Assembly (NCBI GenBank): GCA_005883175.1
Contig: VAYV01000054.1
Coordinates: 1 to 5,601, forward strand
DNA: 5,601 nucleotides
Origin: Actinomycetota bacterium
Lineage (GTDB): Bacteria > Actinomycetota > AC-67
Reading direction: 5' to 3'
Positions 1-5,601 of the stretch are shown in pieces. Position numbers and translations under genes: made by a program. Each line of letters begins with the position of its first letter. Within the stretch, counting starts at the first letter, position 1. A model generated the notes under the pieces. The model saw nothing but the letters and a program-made list of their open reading frames with translations, was not told the DNA's origin and did no database searches.

Positions 1-1
1 C

Positions 2-1606
2 GTCCTCCTCGACCTCACGCTTCCCGATGCAGACGGGCTCGAAGGCCTTCGTCTGGTCCGAGAGGCGGCGCAGGACGTTCCGATCATCCTCCTGACCGGC
101 CGCCAGGACGAGAAGCTCGGGATCCAAGCGGTGCAAAACGGGGCGCAGGACTACCTCGTGAAGGGAAAGGTCGACGACGATCTGCTGGTCCGGTCGATCC
201 GTTACGCGGTGGAACGGAAGCGGATCGAGAGCCATCTGGTCGAGGCTGCCTTGCACGACGCGCTGACCGGCCTGCCGAATCGAGCACTTCTCCTGGACAG
301 GATCATGCACGCGCTCAATCGCTCCGCGAGGGAACTGTCGACGGTCGCCGTTCTGTTCCTGGACGTGAACGATTTCAAGCTCATCAACGACACGCTCGGC
401 CACGCCGCCGGCGACGAGCTGCTGGTAGCCGTTGCCGGCCGCCTGCTCACTTGCCTGCGACCCGGCGACACCGTGGCACGGTTCGGCGGCGACGAGTTCG
501 TCATGCTGCTCGACGGCGTGCGCGGCAATAGCGGCGTCATGAGCGTCGTCGAACGCATCCGCACCGAGCTGGCGGACAGCTTCACGGTCCGCGATCAAGA
601 AGTCTTCATCACTGCCAGCATCGGTATCGCCATCGCGAAGGACGAACGCGACGCGCCGGAGGAGCTCGTCGATCAAGCGGACGCAGCGATGTACCGCAGC
701 AAGGAACGGGGACGGGACCGATTCGATCTCTTCGATCCGATGATCAAGACGTCTCAGGAGCGCCGATTGGAGACGGCGAACGCGCTGCGTCGTGCGATCC
801 CATCGAATCAGTTTCGCCTGGCGTATCAACCGCAGGTCCGCCTCGCCGACGGGTACATGGTCGGCGTCGAGGCGCTCTTGCGATGGCGGCGCGACGACGG
901 AACGTTCGTCTTGCCCGCCGACTTCATCCATATCGCCGAGGACATGGGCCTGATGGCCGAGATCGGAACCTGGGTCGTGCGCGAGGCATGCCGGCAAGCC
1001 GCTCTGTGGAAGGGTGCTCGCACGGAGGGATTCAAGGTTTCGATCAACCTGTCGCCGGCCGAGCTGACCCACCCCGAGATCGTGCAGGAGCTCCGCAACG
1101 CCCTCGAGGATCACATGTTGGATCCGGGCTCTCTGTGCGTCGAGATAACGGAGAACATCGTCGCCGATGAAGGTGCGCTTCTCGGCAGCGTCGCCGAGAT
1201 CGGGGCCCTCGGCGTCCGCCTTTCGATCGACGATTTCGGCGTCGGGTATTCGTCGTTGAGCGCGTTGCGCCGAGTGCCGTTGGATTCGCTGAAGATCGAC
1301 CGCTCGTTCATAGCGGGCGTGGGAGTGGATCAGAAAGATACGGCGATCGTCGCCGCTGCAGTTGCCCTGGGCCGCGCGCTGGGGGCCGTCTCCGTCGCAG
1401 AAGGCGTCGAGACGGTCGTTCAGGCGAAGACGCTTCACGACATGGGGTGTGATCAGGCACAGGGATACCAATTCGGCCCGCCTCTGGCGGCGGAGGTCGT
1501 AACGGAAGCGCTGCACATAGGTCTGGAACCCGACGCGGCCTGGCAAGGCTGGCTGAGCCGTGCGGGATCAAGAGGAGGAGAGAGCCGTGGCATCGATCGT
1601 TCTTGA
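2..1606 (+). CDS. Response regulator with receiver, GGDEF and EAL domains (5'-truncated)
   Basis: This is a cytoplasmic two-component output protein acting on cyclic di-GMP; the visible part is 534 codons, entering from the left edge. Counting from the first visible codon, residues 1-70 are the second half of a receiver domain: phospho-acceptor Asp4 (VLLDLTLPD), Thr32 (ILLTG) and Lys54 (YLVKG), with CheY-like spacing. About 50 residues are missing upstream. Residues 80-245 form a GGDEF domain with an intact GGDEF motif (162-166, bases 485-499) and an intact inhibitory I-site RPGD (153-156) five residues before it. Residues 262-510 form an EAL domain with EALLRW (from 290), INLSP, EITEN, DDFGVGYSS (from 410), LKIDRSF, AEGVET and QGYQFG, so the expected metal-binding and catalytic residues appear present. 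Both synthase and phosphodiesterase activity are possible from sequence; which dominates cannot be told. The internal GTG at 131 lies inside the receiver and is not the true start. The 3' end overlaps the kinase gene, suggesting translational coupling. Confidence 0.95.
   Translation, partial: VLLDLTLPDADGLEGLRLVREAAQDVPIILLTGRQDEKLGIQAVQNGAQDYLVKGKVDDDLLVRSIRYAVERKRIESHLVEAALHDALTGLPNRALLLDRIMHALNRSARELSTVAVLFLDVNDFKLINDTLGHAAGDELLVAVAGRLLTCLRPGDTVARFGGDEFVMLLDGVRGNSGVMSVVERIRTELADSFTVRDQEVFITASIGIAIAKDERDAPEELVDQADAAMYRSKERGRDRFDLFDPMIKTSQERRLETANALRRAIPSNQFRLAYQPQVRLADGYMVGVEALLRWRRDDGTFVLPADFIHIAEDMGLMAEIGTWVVREACRQAALWKGARTEGFKVSINLSPAELTHPEIVQELRNALEDHMLDPGSLCVEITENIVADEGALLGSVAEIGALGVRLSIDDFGVGYSSLSALRRVPLDSLKIDRSFIAGVGVDQKDTAIVAAAVALGRALGAVSVAEGVETVVQAKTLHDMGCDQAQGYQFGPPLAAEVVTEALHIGLEPDAAWQGWLSRAGSRGGESRGIDRS
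1573..1578 (+). promoter_or_regulatory. Strong Shine-Dalgarno of the histidine kinase gene
   Basis: AGGAGG lies inside the 3' end of the preceding regulator gene, eight bases before the GTG at 1587. It decides the start: the upstream in-frame GTG at 1560 has no comparable site and would lengthen the overlap from 20 to 47 bases. Confidence 0.8.
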
Positions 1607-2315
1607 GGAAGCACAAACAGCGCGCGGTCGGAAACGAGCAGACAACGAGCTGCTCGGCATCGCGAACGACACGAAGGATGCCTTGCTGTCGGCGATCGGT
1701 CACGACCTTTGGCCGCCGCTGAGCGTCATCGCAGGCTTCGCCGAGACCCTTCGCCGCGATGCCACGAGGATGAGCAAGGCCGATCGCGAGGCGGTGAAGC
1801 GGATCGCAGACAACGCGGAGCGGATCGAAGAAGTGCTGCGGCGGCTTCTCTCCGTTTCCGAGGATCTACGCGTCATGGGGAAGCCCGGCTGGAGCCGCAT
1901 CGATCTCGGCGGCATCGTCGCCGACGTGCTTCGGCGCGCGCGTCCCTCCACACAAGAGATCCACGTGAGCGCCGAGGGAGGAACCGTCGACGGAAACACG
2001 GCGCTTCTCGAGCGGCTGGTGGAAAACCTGTTCACGAACGCGCTGCTGCACACACCGCCGACCTCCGACATCTGGATCCGCGTGCGATCCGGGGGCGGTG
2101 TCGTTTCGCTCGTGGTGGAGGACTCGGGCCGGGGAATGCCGGTCGATCTGAAGGTCGGGCTCTCCCTGACGACTGATCCCGACGGGAGACCGGCACCCGG
2201 CTCGGGCCTCTTGCTCATCGAGCGGATCGCACGGCTGCACCGTGGCCGGTTCCGTGTGGGGGATAGGCCCGGGGGCGGTGCGCGCTTCATCGTCGAGCTA
2301 CCGGCGAGCGCGTGA
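1587..2315 (+). CDS. Small soluble histidine kinase without sensor domain
   Basis: A predicted 242-residue cytoplasmic sensor-type histidine kinase, probably partner of the receiver-GGDEF-EAL protein encoded just upstream. It has no membrane segment and no recognisable PAS, GAF or HAMP domain, only about 30 residues before the H-box. The dimerisation/phosphoacceptor helix carries His39 in the motif GHDLWPPLSVI; most HisKA kinases have a basic residue or similar where Trp42 sits. The ATPase domain shows an N-box (ENLFTNALLHTPP, Asn151), a G1 box (VEDSGRG, Asp179) and a G2 box reading GSGLLL (from Gly205), where the family usually has GxGLGL. The stretch between G1 and G2 is short, with no clear F-box. 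The C-terminal GGGARFIVELP strand is typical. Start chosen at GTG 1587 from the Shine-Dalgarno at 1573-1578. The degenerate G2 and short lid leave open weak kinase or phosphatase-biased activity. Input is unknown and may come from a partner protein. Confidence 0.88.
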   Translation: MASIVLEEAQTARGRKRADNELLGIANDTKDALLSAIGHDLWPPLSVIAGFAETLRRDATRMSKADREAVKRIADNAERIEEVLRRLLSVSEDLRVMGKPGWSRIDLGGIVADVLRRARPSTQEIHVSAEGGTVDGNTALLERLVENLFTNALLHTPPTSDIWIRVRSGGGVVSLVVEDSGRGMPVDLKVGLSLTTDPDGRPAPGSGLLLIERIARLHRGRFRVGDRPGGGARFIVELPASA

Positions 2316-2325
2316 GCCTAGAGGC

Positions 2326-3198
2326 CTAGACGAGCTTCTTTCGGATGACGAAGTCGGCGAGGAAGTCCAGGAATTCCGCGCGCAGATCGTCGCGCTCGGA
2401 TGCGATCTCGACCGTCGCGCGCAGGTAGTCGAGCTTGCGGCCGATGTCGTAGAACGTGCCTTCGAAGATGTAGCCGTACACCGCTTGCGCGAGAGCGAGG
2501 TTGCGGATCGCATCCGTCAGCTGGATCTCGCCGCCGACGCCGGGCGGCGTCGCGCGCAACGCGTCGAAGATCTCCGGCGTGAGAACGTACCGGCCGATCG
2601 CACCGAGGTTCGACGGCGCGACGTCGACGGCCGGCTTCTCCACGATGTCGACCACCTTCACGAGCGAGTCGTCGATCGGCTCGAACGCGGCGATGCCGTA
2701 CGCAGACACCTGGTCGCGCGGGACTTCTTGCAAAGCGACGACGCTTCGCCCGTACTGCTCGTACACCTTAACCATCGGCTCGAGAAGCGGGTCGGCCATG
2801 ATGTTGTCACCGAGCAGCACGGCGAACGGTTCGCCGCCCACATGCCGCTCGGCCACGAGAACCGCGTGCCCCAAACCCTTCGGCTCCTTCTGGCGGATGT
2901 AATGGATGTCGGCCATGTCGCTGATCGCGCGCATCGCTTCGGCTTGCTCGAAGTTCCCTTTCGCCTCGAGCATGCGCTCGAGCTCCATGGAGCGATCGAA
3001 GTGATCCTCGAGCGAGCGCTTGCCCCGGCCGGTCACGATCAGGATGTCGGTGATGCCGGCGCCGACCGCCTCTTCGACCACGTACTGGATGGTCGGCTTG
3101 TCCACGACCGGAAGCATCTCTTTCGGCTGCGCTTTGGTAGCCGGAAGGAACCGGGTGCCGAGCCCGGCGGCGGGGATAACCGCTTTGGTAACCGTCAT
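2326..3198 (-). CDS. galU: UTP-glucose-1-phosphate uridylyltransferase
   Basis: This cytoplasmic nucleotidyltransferase joins UTP and glucose-1-phosphate to give UDP-glucose and pyrophosphate, supplying glucosyl units for cell-envelope polysaccharide, glycolipid and trehalose pathways. The 290-residue length is normal for bacterial GalU. The N-terminal nucleotide-binding signature AAGLGTRFLPATK is at 11-23, followed by KEMLPVVDKP. FAVLLGDNI (125-133) holds the probable metal-binding Asp131, VEKP (186-189) the substrate-contacting Lys188, SNLGAIGRYVLTPEIF follows from 196, and GGEIQLTDAI (222-231) and FYDIG (249-253) complete the family pattern. All key motifs are intact. The ATG at 3198 has no obvious Shine-Dalgarno, but a promoter-like TAGACT box sits nine bases upstream. 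The gene lies 43 bases downstream of the GGDEF gene on the same strand, so read-through is plausible. Its stop codon lies 10 bases from that of the convergent kinase gene. Confidence 0.97.
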   Translation of the reverse strand: MTVTKAVIPAAGLGTRFLPATKAQPKEMLPVVDKPTIQYVVEEAVGAGITDILIVTGRGKRSLEDHFDRSMELERMLEAKGNFEQAEAMRAISDMADIHYIRQKEPKGLGHAVLVAERHVGGEPFAVLLGDNIMADPLLEPMVKVYEQYGRSVVALQEVPRDQVSAYGIAAFEPIDDSLVKVVDIVEKPAVDVAPSNLGAIGRYVLTPEIFDALRATPPGVGGEIQLTDAIRNLALAQAVYGYIFEGTFYDIGRKLDYLRATVEIASERDDLRAEFLDFLADFVIRKKLV

Positions 3199-3207
3199 GG
3201 GTGCCGC

Positions 3208-3237
3208 AGTCTATGGAGAGCCGCAGCGCGCGGGCAA
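3208..3237 (-). promoter_or_regulatory. Candidate internal promoter of galU
   Basis: On the minus strand, TTGCCC (3237-3232) and TAGACT (3213-3208) are separated by 18 bases, each matching the sigma-70-type consensus at four of six positions. TAGACT fits the TANNNT form. Transcription would begin about two to three bases before the galU ATG at 3198, giving an essentially leaderless message, which fits the lack of a ribosome-binding site. Such matches can occur by chance in GC-rich DNA. Confidence 0.4.
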
Positions 3238-3241
3238 TCCT

Positions 3242-4576
3242 CTAGAAACCGAGCTCTTCTGCTCCGACCACACGGTTCCGGCCGCGCGCCTTGGCTTCGT
3301 ACATCGCCTTGTCGGCAGCATCGACCAAAGCCTGCTGGGTTAAACCATGCTCCGGGTACGAGGCGTACCCGATCGAGACGCTGACGCCGATCGGCTCGTC
3401 GTCGTCCTCACCGAACGGCGTGGCGGCGACCTCTTCGCGGATCTTCTCGGCCACGATGCGCGCGCCCTGCAGGCCGGTCTCCGGCAGGATCAACACGAAC
3501 TCCTCGCCGCCGTAGCGCGCGAGCGTGTCGATGTTCAGCCGGGTGTGCATGACGACGCGACGGGCAAGCTCGATCAAGGTCGTATCGCCGCGCTGGTGGC
3601 CGTACCGATCGTTGACGTCCTTGAATCGGTCGATGTCGATCACGAGCAGGGACAGGCGATGCTCGAACCGAACGGCCGCAGCGAAATGCTGCGCCATCTG
3701 CATCTGGAAGTAGCGGTAGTTCCAGATCCCAGTCAGGCCGTCGGTGATCGACAAGCGCTGCGCTTCTTGGTGCAGCAAGACGTTCTCGATACCGACGCCG
3801 GCTTGTCGCGCCAGCGACGTGATCGTCTCGAGATCTTCGTTCCCGAACGGAACGTTATTGGTGCGTCCGTAGATGGCCAAGACGCCGAGCAGCTGCGACT
3901 GGCTCTCCAACGGAACCGCTAGCGCGGTCGCTTCGGTCGGCTCGGGGTCTTCCGGCACCGGCGCGTCGGTCGATGGGATCAGCACCGCTTGACGATGCTC
4001 GGCCGCCCAGCCGACGAGACCGCGCCCGAGCGGGATGCGCTGCTCGGCGATCTGGGGCGCCAGATGGCGCCCGACCTTCACGTACAGCTCCGAGCGCCGC
4101 GCGCTCAGGAGGAACACTGCACCCGCCTTGCCTTCCACCGCGACGAGCGCGGTTTCAAGCACGACCGACAGCATCTTGCGCATATCGACGTGCGTGACGC
4201 GCAGCGCTTCGCCGAGTCGCCGCACCGACCGGCGCACCTCATCGCGCGAGGTATCTGCTTCGTTTGTCTGCGCGCGCAGGTTCTCGACGATCTCGTTCAA
4301 CGAGGCTGCCAGCGCGCCGAGTTCGTCGTCGCTGCGAGCGTGCGCGCGCGCGGTGAGATCTCCCTTCGCGACCCGCGAGGCCGTCTCGCTTAGATCCCCG
4401 AGCGGCCTCGCCAGCATCTCGGCCACGGCGAACGCGATCACCAGCCCGACGACGATCACCACCCCGAAGGCGAGAAGCCGGTCGCGCAGGGGTATAGGAG
4501 TGACGAGCAACGAGACACCGGCGGCCACGGTCAGCACGACCGCGAACGCCGCAAGTAACCGAGCTCTGAGTTTCAT
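3242..4576 (-). CDS. Membrane-anchored HAMP-GAF-GGDEF diguanylate cyclase
   Basis: A predicted diguanylate cyclase of 444 residues that would make cyclic di-GMP from two GTP at the inner face of the membrane. Two hydrophobic helices (about 6-26 and 33-54) are joined by a very short loop (about TPIPLRDR), so there is almost no external sensing domain. A HAMP linker follows (about 54-106, from ARPLGDL through DDELGALAASLNEIV), then a GAF domain (about 130-268, with GRGLVGWAAEHRQAVLIP and LGVLAIYGR), the likely site of cytoplasmic ligand or redox sensing. The GGDEF domain (about 276-436) begins ITDGLTGIWNYRYF. It has IDIDRFKDVND and the active-site signature GGEEF (356-360, bases 3511-3497), a catalytically competent variant. 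The I-site position reads LNID (347-350) instead of RxxD, so feedback inhibition there is probably absent. The ATG at 4576 is preceded by GAGG at a good distance. The gene is upstream of galU and probably co-transcribed with it. The closing sequence YEAKARGRNRV is typical of the family. Confidence 0.95.
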   Translation of the reverse strand: MKLRARLLAAFAVVLTVAAGVSLLVTPIPLRDRLLAFGVVIVVGLVIAFAVAEMLARPLGDLSETASRVAKGDLTARAHARSDDELGALAASLNEIVENLRAQTNEADTSRDEVRRSVRRLGEALRVTHVDMRKMLSVVLETALVAVEGKAGAVFLLSARRSELYVKVGRHLAPQIAEQRIPLGRGLVGWAAEHRQAVLIPSTDAPVPEDPEPTEATALAVPLESQSQLLGVLAIYGRTNNVPFGNEDLETITSLARQAGVGIENVLLHQEAQRLSITDGLTGIWNYRYFQMQMAQHFAAAVRFEHRLSLLVIDIDRFKDVNDRYGHQRGDTTLIELARRVVMHTRLNIDTLARYGGEEFVLILPETGLQGARIVAEKIREEVAATPFGEDDDEPIGVSVSIGYASYPEHGLTQQALVDAADKAMYEAKARGRNRVVGAEELGF

Positions 4577-4582
4577 CCTCGG

Positions 4583-4586
4583 CCTC
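4583..4586 (-). promoter_or_regulatory. Shine-Dalgarno of the HAMP-GAF-GGDEF gene
   Basis: GAGG on the minus strand ends six bases before the ATG at 4576. It supports this start over upstream codons and over a leaderless start. Confidence 0.5.
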
Positions 4587-4602
4587 GTGAACGGATGGAC
4601 AT

Positions 4603-4631
4603 ATGAGAAGGCATCGTCGTTCTTTGGTCAA
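4603..4631 (-). promoter_or_regulatory. Candidate promoter of the GGDEF-galU transcription unit
   Basis: On the minus strand, TTGACC (4631-4626, five of six to TTGACA) and TCTCAT (4608-4603, four of six to TATAAT) are separated by exactly 17 bases. The site lies in the most AT-rich part of the divergent spacer. Transcription would start near 4596, leaving a leader of about 20 bases that contains the GAGG ribosome-binding site. Spacing, location and leader length agree, but no experiment is available. Confidence 0.5.
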
Positions 4632-4711
4632 AATTGGGCATCTAACAGAAATGTCGGACCTCGGTGGCGCGAACTGTACCCGGCCGCCCTTTTGTGGCTT
4701 ACTGACGCAGC

Positions 4712-5290
4712 ATGGAAACGGCCGTTAGAAAAGCAACGATCCGCCGGCTGGTCTTGTCGCGCCGAGGCCAGCTCGATCCGGCCGACAGAGCCGAACGCGG
4801 GGTCGCGCTGATCGGCCGCCTGCTCCATCTGCCCGAAGTGTCCGAAGCCGACCCCGTCCTCGCCTTCGTGTCGATCACGTCGGAGGTGCCGACGGCGATG
4901 CTCCTCCAAGCCGTTCTGAAGACGGGGAAGCGGCTGCTCCTCCCCTTCGTCGCGGACGACGGCGCGTTGCGCGCGACCGCGATCTCGTCCCTGGACGAGC
5001 TCGAGCCCGGCTACCGCGGCATCCCCGAGCCGCGCGCGCGCCTGCCCGTCTCCCCCGACTCGGCCGGCGTCGTGATCGTCCCCGGCGTCGCGTTCGACGA
5101 GCAGTGCAACCGACTCGGGTACGGCGGTGGCTTCTACGACGTGTTCCTTCGAGCAGCCGGCTCGGTCCCCCGCGTGGGGATCTGCTTCGACGTACAGGTG
5201 GTGGACGCGATACCGATCGAGGACCACGACGAACCCGTCGATGTCGTCGTCACCGAGGAGCGCGCGATCCGTCGCCGCCGGCTCGAGTAG
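4712..5290 (+). CDS. fau: 5-formyltetrahydrofolate cyclo-ligase
   Basis: This cytoplasmic enzyme (5,10-methenyltetrahydrofolate synthetase, EC 6.3.3.2) uses ATP to convert 5-formyltetrahydrofolate to 5,10-methenyltetrahydrofolate, returning the storage form of folate to one-carbon metabolism. The 192-residue length is normal. The N-terminal basic helix (VRKATIRRLVLSRR) fits the usual ATP-binding start. The mid-region has FVSITSEVPT (Glu58), LLLPFV (75-80) and a GIPEP segment (103-107). The family signature runs from PGVAFDE (124-130) through RLGYGGGFYD (134-143), containing the glycine-rich phosphate-binding loop. The C-terminal VDVVVTEERAIRR (from 176) is also typical. The usual Gly before RLGYGGG is replaced in EQCNRLG, a minor deviation. 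The ATG at 4712 has no clear Shine-Dalgarno; it is preferred because the protein then begins at the usual family position. The zinc-ribbon gene follows after 38 bases on the same strand. Confidence 0.95.
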   Translation: METAVRKATIRRLVLSRRGQLDPADRAERGVALIGRLLHLPEVSEADPVLAFVSITSEVPTAMLLQAVLKTGKRLLLPFVADDGALRATAISSLDELEPGYRGIPEPRARLPVSPDSAGVVIVPGVAFDEQCNRLGYGGGFYDVFLRAAGSVPRVGICFDVQVVDAIPIEDHDEPVDVVVTEERAIRRRRLE

Positions 5291-5316
5291 GGCCGGGTTC
5301 GGCGTTTTCCCCTTGC

Positions 5317-5322
5317 TACACT
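5317..5322 (+). promoter_or_regulatory. Candidate -10 box of a leaderless zinc-ribbon gene
   Basis: TACACT, matching TATAAT at four of six positions and the form TANNNT, ends six bases before the GTG at 5329. That spacing would put transcription start at or next to the start codon. No good -35 element and no Shine-Dalgarno are visible in the 38-base gap. This suggests the gene can be transcribed independently of the cyclo-ligase gene upstream. Confidence 0.5.
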
Positions 5323-5328
5323 GGCCTC

Positions 5329-5601
5329 GTGCCCACCTACGAGTACGAATGCACCAATTGCCACCGTCGCTACGAGGTCGTTCAGCGGTTCACCGACCCG
5401 CCCCTCGAGACCTGCGAAGCCTGCGGAGGCAAGCTCAAGCGCGTCTATCACCCGGTCGGGGTCGTCCTGAAAGGCTCCGGCTTCTACTCCACCGACAATC
5501 GTTCGCGGAAGACCCTCAGCCCGAGCACCAAGGACAAGGAAGGCGGCTCGGACGGATCGACGTCTGATACGTCGAAGCCCGCGGAGAAGAAAGAAACGAA
5601 G
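5329..5601 (+). CDS. FmdB-family zinc-ribbon protein, possibly Ruc-like (3'-truncated)
   Basis: A small protein open at the right edge, with 91 codons visible. Its N-terminus, MPTYEYECTNC, is the hallmark of the FmdB/CxxC_CxxC_SSSS putative regulatory family. Four cysteines in two CxxC pairs (Cys8, Cys11, Cys29, Cys32) should bind one zinc ion. The conserved stretch VGVVLKGSGFYSTDNR (50-65) completes the domain. From about residue 66 the chain is rich in Ser, Thr, Lys, Glu and Gly, and is probably disordered. In M. tuberculosis the homologue Rv0991c (Ruc), also next to the cyclo-ligase and galU genes, is reported as a redox-regulated chaperone. A similar role here is inference from domain layout and neighbourhood. 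Other FmdB proteins have been called regulators on weak evidence. The GTG at 5329 is chosen because translation from it gives the exact family N-terminus. Confidence 0.92.
   Translation, partial: MPTYEYECTNCHRRYEVVQRFTDPPLETCEACGGKLKRVYHPVGVVLKGSGFYSTDNRSRKTLSPSTKDKEGGSDGSTSDTSKPAEKKETK

Larger units (their letters stand above)
4577..4711. other. Divergent intergenic spacer
   Basis: This 135-base spacer separates the minus-strand GGDEF-galU genes from the plus-strand cyclo-ligase and zinc-ribbon genes and must hold control elements for both directions. Its left half (about 4595-4655) is clearly more AT-rich than the surrounding coding DNA and contains the minus-strand promoter candidate. For the plus strand I see no convincing -35/-10 pair and no Shine-Dalgarno. 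TACTGA (4700-4705), six bases before the ATG at 4712, is only a weak leaderless-type candidate. No clear inverted repeat, riboswitch or operator was recognised. Confidence 0.7.

Noticed and set aside
1308..1703. 131-codon minus-strand open frame across the regulator-kinase junction
   Set aside because: Its Pro/Arg-rich sequence has no family features and is antisense to two convincing genes.
2315..2333. Possible terminator hairpin between the convergent stops
   Set aside because: Only a six-base palindrome (AGGCCT) with imperfect flanks is present, with no loop and no T-run.
2242..3384. Long 380-codon open frame on the plus strand opposite galU
   Set aside because: It is antisense to galU, whose protein matches its family over its full length. 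The frame's product is rich in Arg, Asp and Val-type codon shadows, with no recognisable domain.
4620..4652. Plus-strand promoter TTGGTC / AGAAAT for the cyclo-ligase gene
   Set aside because: Each box matches consensus at only three of six positions, and the -35 overlaps the better minus-strand candidate.
4700..4705. TACTGA as a leaderless -10 box for the cyclo-ligase gene
   Set aside because: The spacing to ATG is right, but the last base, the most conserved T of TANNNT, is A, and no -35 is visible; kept only as a note in the spacer entry.
4035..4811. 258-codon plus-strand open frame across the GGDEF gene and into the cyclo-ligase gene
   Set aside because: It is a low-complexity Ser/Arg/Thr product antisense to the HAMP-GAF region, overlaps the start of the cyclo-ligase gene and has no domain; such open frames are common in GC-rich DNA.
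4628..5227. 199-codon minus-strand open frame opposite the cyclo-ligase
   Set aside because: It is a mirror of the well-supported cyclo-ligase gene, with a product rich in Asp, Arg, Gly and Val and no recognisable motif.

Overview
The window is high-GC bacterial DNA, tightly packed with genes that favour G or C at third codon positions. I infer a member of the Actinomycetota or a close relative, with moderate confidence. The main reason is gene order: galU diverges from a 5-formyltetrahydrofolate cyclo-ligase gene that is followed by a small FmdB-type zinc-ribbon gene. This matches my recollection of Mycobacterium tuberculosis (galU Rv0993, cyclo-ligase Rv0992c, zinc-ribbon protein Rv0991c). 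Mixed start signals also fit: some genes have clear Shine-Dalgarno sequences, while others look leaderless, with a TANNNT box just before the start codon.

Layout. Bases 2-1606 (+) hold the 3' part of a response regulator whose receiver domain drives a GGDEF-EAL cyclic-di-GMP module; about 50 N-terminal residues lie off the left edge. Overlapping its end by 20 bases is a small soluble histidine kinase (1587-2315, +). Ten bases after the kinase stop codon lies the stop codon of the convergent galU (3198-2326, -), which encodes UTP-glucose-1-phosphate uridylyltransferase. Upstream of galU on the same strand is a membrane-anchored HAMP-GAF-GGDEF diguanylate cyclase (4576-3242, -). A 135-base divergent spacer (4577-4711) separates it from the cyclo-ligase gene (4712-5290, +). 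The zinc-ribbon gene starts at 5329 (+) and runs off the right edge.

How the genes may work together. The left pair looks like a compact two-component unit in which the kinase could phosphorylate the adjacent regulator and so tune cyclic-di-GMP synthesis or breakdown. The minus-strand pair places a second diguanylate cyclase directly upstream of the enzyme that makes UDP-glucose, the precursor of many exopolysaccharides. This suggests, but does not prove, a link between cyclic-di-GMP and envelope or matrix sugar supply. The right pair is folate housekeeping plus a possible Ruc-like redox-responsive zinc protein. No mobile elements, CRISPR arrays, RNA genes, long repeats or convincing terminators were seen. 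The only notable departure from a familiar neighbourhood is the signalling genes placed around galU.
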